A stretch of 64,000 nt of DNA from Silene latifolia (lineage: Eukaryota; Streptophyta; Magnoliopsida; Caryophyllales; Caryophyllaceae). The position numbers and the translations under genes are program-made. The notes below the pieces were generated by a model. That model saw only the letters and a program-made list of their open reading frames with translations, made no database searches and had not been told where the DNA came from. Position 1 is the stretch's first letter. The number at the start of each line of letters is the position of its first letter. The DNA is taken from the NCBI RefSeq assembly GCF_048544455.1, contig NC_133526.1, forward strand, positions 5,348,001 to 5,412,000, in the 5' to 3' direction. Positions 48,201 to 57,010 of the stretch are shown here, piece after piece.

Positions 48201-49194
48201 ATCTTTCCTTTTATGACTTCTTAATGTGTGCCCTTAGGGCACACGTTAGAAAAACCCTCAAAAATTTTATTCATTGGATGATTGTTACTTCACAATATCA
48301 ACTAACACGTCCAAATTAGCGACATTTATCTCCCTTAATAGAAGGAAAGAATACTTGCAAATTTTTCAAGTTTAAATTCTAGTTGTATTCTTATAAGTTG
48401 TAGGCTAAATATGAACATGTTGTGGCAGGATAGGGATGGAAATTTGGCAGCTGGTGCAATTGCAAACCTCGTTGATATCGTTGGCAATGCGTTGATTTAC
48501 AAAGTTAACAAGCCTATGAATGTGTCCGTTAACATGTGTATCTCTTACTTGTCCAATGCCAAGCTTGATGTGAGTCCCTTGTGTTAGCAGCAACACAAAT
48601 TCTCATTTAAGACGCGTTTAAGCTTGTTAACATCTCACAACCAATTTAAATAATGGTAAAAAGTAAAAAGTGATTGTGAAATGTCACAAGTATCTTTTCG
48701 TTATACTCCGTAAGTAACAAGTAAGAATAGTTGTGGTCGCAAAGCCCATGTCTAAGCATGTTTTATTTAGTTTCTATCGGCAGCAAACAAATATTACTTT
48801 GACACTTTACTTTAATCTCTTTCGTAGTTTAGATGTACACGTTATCATATGCTTGATTCATCGTAATATGCAAATTTAAGACATCTTAAACTTTATCATC
48901 ATGACACTCTTTTTTAATTATTCATCGTAATATGCAAATTTAAGACATCTTAAACTTTATCCTCATGACATTCTTTTTTAATTAAGCTAAACGTGTATGC
49001 GTTTTATCTATGCCGGCTGTGCGAAAACTCTGTTTGATTTTGAAACATCTATACTTTGACAGGATGAGTTGGAGGTGACATCGAGACTTTTAGGCAAAAT
49101 TGGAGCGGTATCTGGGACTTCCGTCATCATTAAGAACAAAGCAACGGGAGACATTGTTGCTGAAGGACGACATTCATTGTTTAGCAAACTTTAA
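36280..49194 (+). CDS. Acyl-CoA thioesterase 13-like (hotdog fold)
   Basis: Three exons: 36280-36471, 48429-48569 and 49063-49194, all phase 0, giving 154 residues. Junctions are ATT/GTAAGA and GGCAG/GAT, then GAT/GTGAGT and GACAG/GAT. Exon 1 encodes [18 protein letters not shown] and [10 protein letters not shown]. Exon 2 encodes [20 protein letters not shown], the hotdog helix with the D/N-G motif of PaaI/ACOT13-type thioesterases. Exon 3 encodes the final strands, ending GRHSLFSKL. The family hydrolyses acyl-CoA esters, in plants in peroxisomes, plastids or cytosol. No clear peroxisomal tripeptide is present, although SKL are the last three residues and match the PTS1 consensus exactly. 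Intron 1 is 11,957 bp and full of insertions. An upstream in-frame ATG at 36229 is possible but less family-like. Confidence 0.88.
36573..36576 (-). mobile_element. Helitron 3' terminus (CTAG) in intron 1
   Basis: On the minus strand, and once the nested element is removed, the sequence reads GCCCGGGAGGGC (a hairpin), GCGGCGCAGCGA, then CTAG and T. The 5' end of this Helitron was not located. Confidence 0.5.
36584..37482. mobile_element. Mutator-like element nested in a Helitron 3' end
   Basis: Flanks AGTCGCTGC (36575-36583) and GGTCGCTGC (37483-37491) match at 8 of 9 positions. Imperfect inverted ends share ACTCCCAGGAGTA. The interior holds about four diverged tandem units with ATATTCATCATATGA and AGTGAATATGATAGTGTAAT words. 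No transposase is seen. The exact ends are uncertain by 1-2 bp. Confidence 0.7.
37492..39180. other. Intron 1 sequence without recognised feature
   Basis: No coding similarity was seen on either strand. The open frame at 38144-38398 (minus) has no recognisable domain. Confidence 0.4.
39184..39597. mobile_element. Stowaway MITE interrupted by a Mutator-like MITE
   Basis: Termini TTGCTCCGTGTCTGAGTCAT and, inverted, TCCCTTTGTCCTGGTCATTT are bounded by TA (39182-39183, 39598-39599). Both continue as TTGTTTACC. Its uninterrupted relative is at 59584-59790. Removing the nested 187 bp and its duplication leaves about 218 bp. Confidence 0.8.
39241..39427. mobile_element. Mutator-like MITE, copy C
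   Basis: 187 bp flanked by CTTATTCAT (39232-39240, 39428-39436). It begins CACCAAATCTCATTGAAGAC and ends CACAAGCAAGACGCTTTG. It is nested in a Stowaway MITE, inside the thioesterase intron. Confidence 0.88.
39600..41454. other. Intron 1 sequence without recognised feature
   Basis: AT-rich sequence with no gene recognised. The open frame at 39922-40125 has no known domain. Confidence 0.35.
41455..41998 (-). repeat. Tandem duplication containing an exon-like unit
   Basis: Two nearly identical copies of a 272-bp unit (41455-41726 and 41727-41998). On the minus strand each contains a 123-nt block bounded by a good acceptor (TCATTGCAG/TTTTAACG) and donor (TTCTG/GTAAGTG), at 41533-41655 and about 41805-41927. 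The block is open in one frame, encoding [21 protein letters not shown] do not recognise the protein. Confidence 0.65.
42200..42640 (-). ncRNA. Two further diverged exon-like units (putative antisense transcript)
   Basis: Minus-strand blocks at about 42201-42284 (ATTGCAG/TGTCGGCC to ACACAG/GTGCTT) and about 42550-42628 (ATTGCAG/TTCCGACG to GCACAG/GTAACA) have the same splice pattern as the blocks at 41533 and 41805. They share faint internal similarity with those. Their frames are not consistently open, so a spliced non-coding RNA or a decayed repeated-exon gene is more likely than a protein. Confidence 0.35.
42815..43042 (-). pseudogene. IQ67-domain (IQD) protein exon with an in-frame stop
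   Basis: The 228-nt minus-strand block has intact splice signals (TCAATCAG/GCTAGG and ATAGAG/GTGAGT). It encodes [20 protein letters not shown], then [20 protein letters not shown], then, after one [15 protein letters not shown] and a Gln-rich end. This is the core of the IQ67 calmodulin-binding domain of plant IQD proteins, with the IQ-type [13 protein letters not shown] repeat. The TGA replaces a residue in the highly conserved QARVRARRVR stretch. Flanking IQD exons were not found. It is a gene fragment, captured or left over, antisense in the thioesterase intron. Confidence 0.82.
43043..46740 (-). other. Intron 1 sequence; possible introns of an antisense transcript
   Basis: Scattered exon-like words occur on the minus strand: GGTTGCAG/CGGATTTT near 44230, and two similar blocks around CCAGTCCCAGGCTTGTGCCC at 44438 and its diverged copy near 44715. 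Poly-C and poly-T tracts lie at 42372 and 43640. No complete protein gene is recognised. The open frames at 44122-44418 and 45820-46005 (minus) show no known domain. Confidence 0.3.
46745..46870 (-). promoter_or_regulatory. Candidate first exon and promoter of the antisense transcript
   Basis: Read on the minus strand, a pyrimidine-rich block with CTCAGCCACAATCTAACCC and CTCCTCCGTCTTTGG ends at a good donor, CCTAG/GTATTTATTT (about 46740). AT-rich TTTAAAAAG lies upstream at about 46950. The layout resembles a plant 5' UTR exon. It is suggestive only. Confidence 0.3.
47091..47378. mobile_element. Tourist-type MITE
   Basis: Ends GAGCAGGTGCAATGG and CCATTGCACTTACTC are inverted and flanked by TTA (47088-47090, 47379-47381). 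The length is 288 bp. Internal AAGTTCTTTT repeats occur. Open frames at 47070-47327 on both strands are artefacts of the palindromic structure. Confidence 0.8.
48119..48212. repeat. Perfect 28-bp inverted repeat (hairpin)
   Basis: AAAGGAAAGATTCTCAGGAT and onward (about 48119-48146) is matched exactly by its inverse at about 48184-48211. The loop is 37 bp. It lies 10 bp from the palindromic TIR terminus at 48222. The arms are perfect, more like a recent foldback than a conserved miRNA. Confidence 0.75.
48222..48256. mobile_element. Single terminus of the palindromic TIR family
   Basis: TTAATGTGTGCCCTTAGGGC and then ACACGTTAGAAAAACC match the right end of the element at 1091-1914. The opposite end was not found, so this is a truncated copy or one end of an unresolved element just 5' of thioesterase exon 2. 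Confidence 0.6.
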
Positions 49195-49604
49195 AGCGTT
49201 AACTAGCAAATGTTGTATGTGACTGTATTTATTGAAAGCAAGCAAAGAAAATTCACAAATACTTACTTGCGAAGGTCACAAGTTTTGACCGCACCGACAA
49301 CCGAATTAATGTGACTGTCACAAGTAAGACTTGTTAAAAGAAAATTAACGAACCTTGTGGTTGAAAGCATTTTTATCGATTAGCACTTGCTAAAGAAACT
49401 TATTTGATACTCCGTACAAGACTTGTAGCAGTTGCAAAATAGCGATATGTTCTATGAGACTCCATAAAGCTAAGCTATTCTAAGAATTACAATCCAAAAT
49501 CCAACATATAGGAAGAAAACACTGAGTTAACAACGTGATGCTGAAAATAATGACAATGCAGAAAATAATAACAATGCATAAATTCAACATATACTCCGTA
49601 GTTA

Positions 49605-50649
49605 GGTCTTGCTCTTTTGGACTTAAAGTCACTTAATTTAAGATCACTTCAGATCCTATAAGTTCAGTTCAGTTCAGTTCAGATCAGATCCTATAAGTTC
49701 AGTTCAGATCTTATATGTTCAGTTCAGTTCAGATCCTATATGTTCAGTTCAGTTCAGATCCTATATGTTCAGTTCAGTTTAGATCCTATAAGTTCAGTTC
49801 AGTTCAGATCCTATAAGTTAAGTTCAGATCCTTTAAATTCAGATCAGTTTAGATCTTATAAGTTCAGTTCAGTTCAGATCCTATAAGTTAAGTTCAGATC
49901 CTTTAAGTTCAGATCCTATAAATTCAGTTTAGAAGAGTAATATACAGAATATTTTTTTTTAAAAAACCGATGCAAAAATATTTGACATTATTAATTATTC
50001 GATACATATATACATTATTATTATTTTCAAAATAAAATTATCATTCTTCTCATTATTTTTTATCGTAATGTAACCGTAATATAATGTATGAACAAACCAG
50101 TGTATATAAAGTGGGAAAATGTTACGGAGTATTATTTTACCTTGTGTTTTAGATTATATTTTCTTATCAGTGTTCTCTCTTGGCTACCCACTAATTTCAT
50201 GTAAAAATTTTGTTTAATCTCACTAAAAGTTTGCATTTTACAATAATAATAATAATAATAATAAGGGTATTTTGATAACTTATACCTTGAATAACTCGCT
50301 TTTTCAAATCTTATACCTAAGATAACTTTCTTTAAAATGTTATACCTAAAATAACATTTTCTTCCAAACTTGATACCAAATCTTAAAAAAATGCCTTAAA
50401 TTGACGATTTTGCCCTTACTAATTTGATGGTTTTTAGTGGTGGTAATTGTGGATGTGTGTATTAATAGGTGGGAAAAGGATGATGGTGTTTAATTGGTTA
50501 GGAGAAGATCGTCAATTCAGAGGTTTTTTCGATATTTGGTATCAAGTTTGAAAGAAAATTTTATTTTAGGTATAAGATTTTAAGGAAAGTTATCTTAGGT
50601 ATAAGATTTGAAAAAGTGAGTTATTTAAGGTATAAGTTATTAAAAAACC

Positions 50650-50685
<36 letters not shown>

Positions 50686-50966
50686 AATAAATAAAAAAAG
50701 TTGCGGTTTAAAAAAAAAACAAATAATAATAATAATAATTAAGTTAAATTAATTTAAGTTGATTTAAATTCGGATCGTGTAAGTTCAGTTCAGATCCTAT
50801 AAGTTCAGTTCAGATTCAATAAGTTCAGTTCAATTCAGTTCCTATAAGTTCAGTTCAGATCCAATAAATTCAGTTTAGTTCAGATCCTATAAGTTCAGTT
50901 CAGTTCAGATCCTATAAGTTCAGTTCAGTTCAAATCAGATCCGTTTCAGTTCAAAAGAACATGGCC
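49605..50966. mobile_element. TIR element carrying GTTCAGATCC minisatellites
   Basis: The left end CTTGCTCTTTTGGACTTAAA and the right end TTCAAAAGAACATGGCC are inverted over a (T)GTTCTTTTG core. Two arrays of a roughly 20-bp unit, CCTATAAGTTCAGTTCAGAT, lie at 49650-49930 and 50770-50950. A target duplication is not clear. A foldback MITE and (TAA)n split the middle. A shorter relative is at 56484-56790. Confidence 0.6.
50265..50650. mobile_element. Foldback MITE inserted in a (TAA)n tract
   Basis: Inverted arms of about 120 bp start GGGTATTTTGATAACTTATA and, at the other end, inverse, GGTTTTTTAATAACTTATA. They share TACCTTGAATAACTC and TTTTTCAAATCTTATACC with small changes. TAA triplets flank both sides (50243-50264, 50651-50680), so the target duplication is a microsatellite. 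No ORF is present. Confidence 0.75.
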
Positions 50967-50969
50967 TTA

Positions 50970-51920
50970 ATAAGAAACTGCACTGACTTGTGGTCACAGT
51001 GCAGAAAATAATGACAATGCATAAATCTACAGTAGCGGAATTTCTCTCTAACCATTATGATTGGGTATTAATCTTTTGCCTCTTTGCACCATACATTGTT
51101 TTCTCGTTCGTTTTCACTTTTTAACACTGAGTTAACGACGTGATGTTGTAAGATGCACCTTTTTTTTCTATTGAGTTATGGTTAGACATGAGAAAACATG
51201 ATGGGCTCCAAGAATCCTCTAATATCGACTGAAGAAGGAAAAATGGCAGTACTCTTGACACTATATGTGTAACGGAAGCCATTGGGTTGAGGAATTTGTG
51301 GTTATGTATTTATAATTTCATATTGTGTTCGGTTTTGCTTGTTGACATAATTTAGTACTTAAAATGTGTCATAAGTATAGTGTAACGGAAGCCATTGGGT
51401 TGAGGAATTTGTGGTTATGTATTTATAATTTCATATTGTGTTCGGTTTTGCTTATTGACATAATTTAGTACTTAAAATGTGTCATAAGTGAAATGATTAC
51501 GACTTCCTTCCGCTAAAACTTGGAAATTCTTGACGTTAAATTGTACAATTTATTGGTCAATTACACATATCACATGTGTGTGATTTACCTGTATTTCTAA
51601 GCACCCTAGAAGGCTATTCCAGTTTTTTGAAGAGTATAACTCAAACCTACTAGAATCGAGCAACTACATCGCCAGAAGAAGACAAGTTGTTAAGGTATGA
51701 GATATATTTGTGTTTGTTGTATTAGGCTCAATATTTTCTATCAATTTAATTACTTATGGAGTTGTGTTATACTAGCTATATAGGGAATTCTTTCTAGGCC
51801 TGTAGAAGAAAATAAAAATTCGATGAGATTTTGGCCGGAAAAAAATAAAAGAGATTTAATTTCACAATTGATCAAAGTTAGAAGGTTTAATCACCATTTC
51901 ACGATTTCCGATATACTCGT
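50970..51920 (+). repeat. Segmental duplication, copy 1
   Basis: This corresponds to 52825-54185. Shared markers include ACTGACTTGTGGT, ACCATTATGATTGG, TTTGCCTCTTTGCACCATAC, GAGTTGTGTTATACT and GATCAAAGT. It carries a local tandem duplication and the empty sites of two MITEs. It contains no recognised gene. Confidence 0.85.
51260..51489 (+). repeat. Tandem duplication, period about 116 bp
   Basis: Two copies begin GTGTAACGGAAGCCATTGGG (about 51268 and 51383) and run through TAAAATGTGTCATAAGT. The related segment at 53118 has only one copy, so the doubling came after the larger duplication. Confidence 0.9.
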
Positions 51921-51924
51921 ATAT

Positions 51925-52820
51925 TGTCATCATCACTGATTCCTTCGACTTTTTAACCATATTTGCGATGACTTGATCTTTATATTATCGACGATCTGTT
52001 AAATCAGAGATAGTTTAATAAAGACTTTCTTACCCGACCAACCCACTTTGATAGCTAAAGTTTTTTCTTGGTAGCTAAGAAGGCGTTGTACTTACATTTT
52101 CTAGAAATTTTAGATGTGTTTTTCCTTGGTTGGGCGTCTAACTTGTATTAATATGCAATACCTTGTATCCTTTGCATATATTTGTTGGATAAATGGCTCA
52201 AAATTATTCTTTTGTTGTCCACAAAGAGAAAATAAAAATAAGTTTTATGGGTTTATAAGCTTCCTCTCCCCTTCCTTGTTTGATCTTATGACTAGACCTT
52301 TTGTGGAGGATTGTGGGTCTAATTTGGGCCACACGTGCATGCCATGCCACGCCACGCCACGTCGAGCTCTCTAAACTTCTCTATAGGAATAATAGCTCTC
52401 TCGATGTTTTGTTTGGCAGCGTTCTTGGTTGTTCTCATCTGCTTTTATACCTATACCGAAGTTGCAGCGGTTGTGTTAAATCCTAGAGGTCGAATGACTT
52501 AACATAATCGACTATAAGGCAGTGTCTACCTTCTTTACAGATAAGCTCATTCTTTTTCTATTTAGAGTACTTTAATAAAAATATATAGGTTAGTAACAAT
52601 ATATTGGAATCAGAGTACCAATATGCACTGAAATCAGAGCACCTGAAGAAATTCTTTGAATTCATTCAGTTGCCAAATTTTGACATTGACGCCGATACTA
52701 CTACTGCTACTTTTAAGGTTAGTGATTAAGTTGTAGACCTCTTCTTATACATCTACTTGTGACACCCGTGTCTTATACTTGTAATGTTGTACGTTTGCAT
52801 TATACTATGTAGTTAGTAAA
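51925..52820. other. Unique spacer between the duplicated segments
   Basis: No gene is recognised. The open frames at 52114-52374 and 52301-52486 show no known domain. A short ATGCCATGCCACGCCACGCC repeat is at 52340. Confidence 0.4.
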
Positions 52821-53455
52821 AAACTGCACTGACTTGTGGTTATAATGCAGGAAATAATGACAATGTGTAAATCTACCGTAGCGGAATTTCTTTATAACCA
52901 TTATGATTGGATATTAATCTTTTGCCTCTTTGCACCATACATGCATTGATTTCTCGTTCGTTTTCATTTTTTAACACTGAGTTAACAACGTGATGCTGAA
53001 AGATGCACCTTTTTCTATTTAATTATGGCAAGACATAAGAAAGTACGATGGGCTCCAAGAATCCTCTAATATCGACTGAAAAAAGGAAAAATGACAGTAC
53101 TCTTGACACTACATGTGCACTGGAAGCCATTGGGTTGAGGAATTTGTGGTTATATATTTATAATTTTATATTGTGTTCGGTTTTGCTTAGTGACATAATT
53201 TAGCACTTGAAAGTTGAAATGCATCCTAGGTGAAATGATGCGACTTTCTTCCGCTGAAAGTTGTAAATGCTTGCCGTTAAATTGTAGTACAATTTATTGG
53301 TCAATTACACATATCACATGTGTGTGATTTACTTGTATTTCTAAGCATCCTAGAAGCCTATTCCAGTTTTTTGAAGAGTATGAGATAATCTTCGTTCATA
53401 TTATATTAATTATTTGTTGTATTAAGTGCAATATTTTCGGTCAGTTTAATTACTT

Positions 53456-53642
53456 GACAAATTTTCATTATAGACGGACACTATCCGTCTATACGTATAG
53501 ACGGATATCATTTTCCCTCACAAAATACTCATTTGTCATAAAGTGGGAAGCACATGGGGGTGCCCCACCTTGTCCCCCTACCCATTTTATTAGAGGTCTT
53601 TACCCGTTTGTTCGCCCCACCCGTCTATACCAAGAGCTATTG
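53456..53642. mobile_element. Mutator-like MITE, copy D
   Basis: 187 bp flanked by TAATTACTT (53447-53455, 53643-53651). The paralogous segment has one unbroken TAATTACTT at 51747-51755, a true empty site. Ends are GACAAATTTTCATTATAGAC and CCAAGAGCTATTG. The interior shares GGGAAGCACATGGGGGTGCC with copies B and C. Confidence 0.95.
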
Positions 53643-53667
53643 TAATTACTTATGGAGTTGTGTTATA

Positions 53668-53997
53668 CTCCCTCACATCCAAACCAAATATGTAACTGTT
53701 GTTTATCACACTTGTTGAAACACGTTTTGTAACGTAAATATTTTTAGTTACGGGACTCGTTCCTCTCCTACAAAGCATATCTGCCCAACAGTCAAATCCT
53801 AACAAGGGAAGCTCTTCACTAACTAAGGACGTTATTAAAAATTATAAAAAATTTATATTCTAATGGCATCCATGGTGATAAATAAAACAAGATTTCTTAT
53901 GACTATATTTTGTCTTATAAATTAAGAGTAATATCAAATATTTTATACGACCATGAATAGTGACAAAAGTAAGTGTTAAGTTTGGTTTGGATGAGAG
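53668..53997. mobile_element. Stowaway MITE with internal insertion
   Basis: Ends CTCCCTCACATCCAAACC and GGTTTGGATGAGAG are inverted and flanked by TA (53666-53667, 53998-53999). It is related to 5986-6243 but about 72 bp longer in the middle. The paralog at about 51772 (GTTATACTAGC) lacks it. Confidence 0.88.
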
Positions 53998-54449
53998 TAG
54001 TACGGAAATTCCTTTAAGGCCTCGAAAGAAAATGAAAATCCGATGAGATTTTGATCGGAAAAAAAATAAAAGGGTTTGATTTCACATTTTGGTAAAGGTA
54101 AGGGCTCAATTACTCTAATTAAAACTTAGAGATTAGATTTCACAATTGATCAAAGTCATGAGGTTTAATCACCATTTCACGATTTCACACGAATTTGATT
54201 TCACACTCCCTTAACACTCGAACCATAAACAGCGGAACAACAAATATGTACTTTACATGGTCGAATTTACACACAACCCAAATCTTACAATTTACATCAC
54301 CCGTATTCCACATCCCCACACATTTTTGTCAAAGACATAAGACGGTTTTACATAAAAAATTTACAAAACAGATGTTTTTAATAAGACCGTTTCATTTAAA
54401 TGAATTCCAATATTTATATAAATCGATCCGTTTTACGAGTAATAACTAA

Positions 54450-54866
54450 CTAACTAACTAACTTTTCTGTTAGAGAAGGACTTCTCCAAAACCCACTTCT
54501 ATAAAACATATCCCACATCTCCTTCTCCAACTCCACCAACTCCTTATCCACCCCCACCACCATCGCCGCCTCGTCGCAATCCTCCACATTTAAAAAAGGG
54601 GTTCGAGGGCTGGTGACGGCGAAAGACGGCTTTTTCATCATCCGTTGTTTCTTCCTCCGCCTCATCGCTTTCCGACAAATCCCGACCGGAAGCTTGTACA
54701 CCACCGTAACTACCAGATTAACCACCGTACACGGACAGCAACACCAAACCGCCACACACTCCGCCGCCGTGCCACCCGCCACCTCCGCGATTCGCCCCTT
54801 TTTTGATGAGCCTAGAAGTGGGTCCCGCCGGATTATTATCTGGTTTCTTCCCGCCATTTTTGTCAT
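54450..54866 (-). CDS. Small plant-specific Cys-rich protein, function unknown
   Basis: A single-exon frame of 138 residues, starting MTKMAGRNQIIIRRDPLL. The central segment AAECVAVWCCCPCTVVNLVV continues as TVVYKLPVGICRKAMRRRKK. This is a hydrophobic, cysteine-rich stretch followed by a basic cluster, a layout I recall from a family of short uncharacterised plant proteins. The C-terminal part, KELVELEKEMWDMFYRSGFWRSPS, is acidic then aromatic. The CCCPC patch could be lipidated or metal-binding; neither is shown. A TATA-like CTATATAAAC at about 55055-55064 (minus) lies some 190 bp upstream of the ATG. Codon use is GC-richer than the surroundings, supporting a real gene. Confidence 0.75.
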   Translation of the reverse strand: MTKMAGRNQIIIRRDPLLGSSKKGRIAEVAGGTAAECVAVWCCCPCTVVNLVVTVVYKLPVGICRKAMRRRKKQRMMKKPSFAVTSPRTPFLNVEDCDEAAMVVGVDKELVELEKEMWDMFYRSGFWRSPSLTEKLVS

Positions 54867-55052
54867 TATGATCCAATAATTGATGATTGAATCAAAGCCC
54901 TAATTTTGGAAATTTTGATTGGATTTATCAGAAAATTAATCAATGGTGGTGATCATTTGATTAATTAAAGGAATTAATGATGTGAAAATTTGGGTATTTT
55001 TTTGGGAGGAATTGATTGGATGAATTGTTAAGTGGTTGAGATTTGAAGGTGG

Positions 55053-55066
55053 TTTATATAGGGAAG
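55053..55066 (-). promoter_or_regulatory. TATA box of the small Cys-rich gene
   Basis: On the minus strand the sequence reads CCCTATATAAACCACC, a strong plant TATA box, about 190 bp before the start codon. That leaves a 5' UTR of about 155-160 nt. Confidence 0.6.
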
Positions 55067-55108
55067 GAAGAAATTAGTTTAATTTGATTATTTGAGTGAT
55101 TAGTGAGA

Positions 55109-55109
<1 letters not shown>

Positions 55110-55151
<42 letters not shown>
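55110..55151 (+). repeat. (AAAT)n microsatellite
   Basis: About ten AAAT units, uninterrupted, just upstream of the promoter of the small Cys-rich gene. Confidence 0.95.
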
Positions 55152-55154
55152 ATT

Positions 55155-56480
55155 AGATGATTATTATTGAATTAGTGAGTAGTGTGGTTTGTAAGGCTGA
55201 AAATTGTCGAGGTCAAAATCATAAAAGTGAGTGGATTATTTTTTGTGTTGGTGAGGGTGACACAAGTATCATTTCAGGATTTTTTTAAAGAAATTTATAT
55301 ATTGGTACAGTATATTATATTATATTGTCGTCTCAAGTAAATAATTAAGTACAAAGTATAATTAATCAGAATAGATAAAACGTGTTTTTTTAACCGATAA
55401 GATGTACGATGATTTGATACATTTGAATGACCTAAAGATTATAAATATATCAATTACGGAGTATTTCATTTTTTTTAACATCTTCATAAAACAGGCTTGT
55501 GAGGTATTTGAGTTCGAAGAATTGAGTTAATCGTGTTGTTTTGGGGAGTTGTGTCAAGAAATGATGGAGTTCAAACTTAATCATGATTTTAACATTTGTC
55601 AACGGGGTAAACTAGTCGATATATTCTCAGTTCATAAACGGTTTACTACTCTATTTAATTTAATTTAACTCGCGAGCTTTACACCTATTGTACAAACCAA
55701 TTTAGAGGAAAATCAAGTCACTTATTGACTGTTATACATTTAGTTCGTGATTTTTCGTTATTGTTGGTGACGAATTTATCATCAACAAGATTCTATAATT
55801 TAACAAGTATGAAAATAAAGTATTTATTTTATATGGGTTGAAAATTCGTAATTTTCAATGATTGGATTGTTAAGTATGCCTTATCAAACAAGCAATTAAA
55901 TAAATAAATTACTAAATAAGAAAATGAAAGAACCGGTTGAGTAGCCGAGTAGATGTACAAGCTTGAAATGTTCTCGAGTTTTGACATAAAATTTTAATAT
56001 ACTATTTGATTAAACTCGGACCACATTCGGCTAAAGCGACAGTAATGATGGACCTTTTATAGAAAATAAGATATCAATCTTTGATTGATGAATGAAATCA
56101 GTAATATATTGGTAGAGATAAGAGTGCAAATGTCGATACAAAATTCAATCACCCCTTTTTTTTAATTGTTTTATCTAACAAATAACAGCGCAACAAAAAC
56201 AATGTAAACAGAGTATTACACAGTCGAATTTTAAATCTTATCTTGTACGGTTGTGCTTTCACTATAATTAGATTAGAATACTACGTAAAATGGATCCACA
56301 ATCATGAAAAAACATAACCATTTTAGTTTAACTGAGTAAACAATTCGAAGAAACCATTTCACAAAACCTCTTGTATAAGGGCTGTATTTATCATTTTTCA
56401 TATTTAGATTAAAAATTTGAAAGATGCATATGATCCAAAGTTTTTCCATTACTTGAAGCAAATAATCATGTGTCATTAAA
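55155..56480. other. Intergenic stretch without recognised feature
   Basis: AT-rich sequence with no coding similarity on either strand. The open frame at 56273-56485 (minus) has no known domain. Confidence 0.5.
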
Positions 56481-56483
56481 GCC

Positions 56484-56792
56484 ATGTTCTTTTGGACTTA
56501 AAGTCACTTCATTTAAGTTCACTTCAGATTAAGTTTAGTTTAATTCAGATCCTATAAGTTCAGTTTAGTTTAGATCCTATAATTTCAGTTCAGTTCAGAT
56601 CCTATAAATTCAGTTCAGTTCAGAGCCTATAAGTTCAGTTCCAATATGTCACTTAATTTAAGTTCACCTTAGTTCAGTTCAGTTCAGATCCTATGAATTC
56701 AATTCAGTTTAAATTCTATAAGTTTAGTTCAGAACTTATAAATTTAGTTCAGTTCAGATCAAATCAGTTTTAATCTAAAACAACAGGGCCAA
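56484..56792. mobile_element. Short TIR element with GTTCAGATCC minisatellite
   Basis: It begins GCCATGTTCTTTTGGACTTA and ends, inverted, GGCCCTGTTGTTTTAGATTA, with about ten units of a TTCAGTTCAGATCCTATAA repeat between. It is the same family as 49605-50966 without the nested elements. It lies 3' of DAD1. Confidence 0.65.
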
Positions 56793-57010
56793 GAGATAGA
56801 GTGATAAGAAAACATGTCGATTATTACGAAAATGTTATAGATGTCAAAATTTCACCAAAGAGAGTTTATACTCTTCAAAAATCTTAGCTTAATAAATTAC
56901 TCTGTATGAGAGTAGAACAACACAGTTTGCATTTGAGAAATTAAGGGCTATATGACTAATTCTATGCTGTATACTTGAACGCAGGTCAAGCAACTCCCGG
57001 CTTCTGCAGT

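Larger units (their letters stand above)
52825..54185 (+). repeat. Segmental duplication, copy 2 (with two MITE insertions)
   Basis: The counterpart of 50970-51920, enlarged by a Mutator-like MITE (53456-53642) and a Stowaway MITE (53668-53997). The ATTTCACAATTGATCAAAGT and CACCATTTCACGATTTC text near 54140-54185 matches 51865-51910. Confidence 0.85.

Noticed and set aside
54613-54879. Plus-strand frame over the small Cys-rich gene
   Set aside because: It is the antisense of the minus-strand gene, which has the better composition, a TATA box and a family-like motif.
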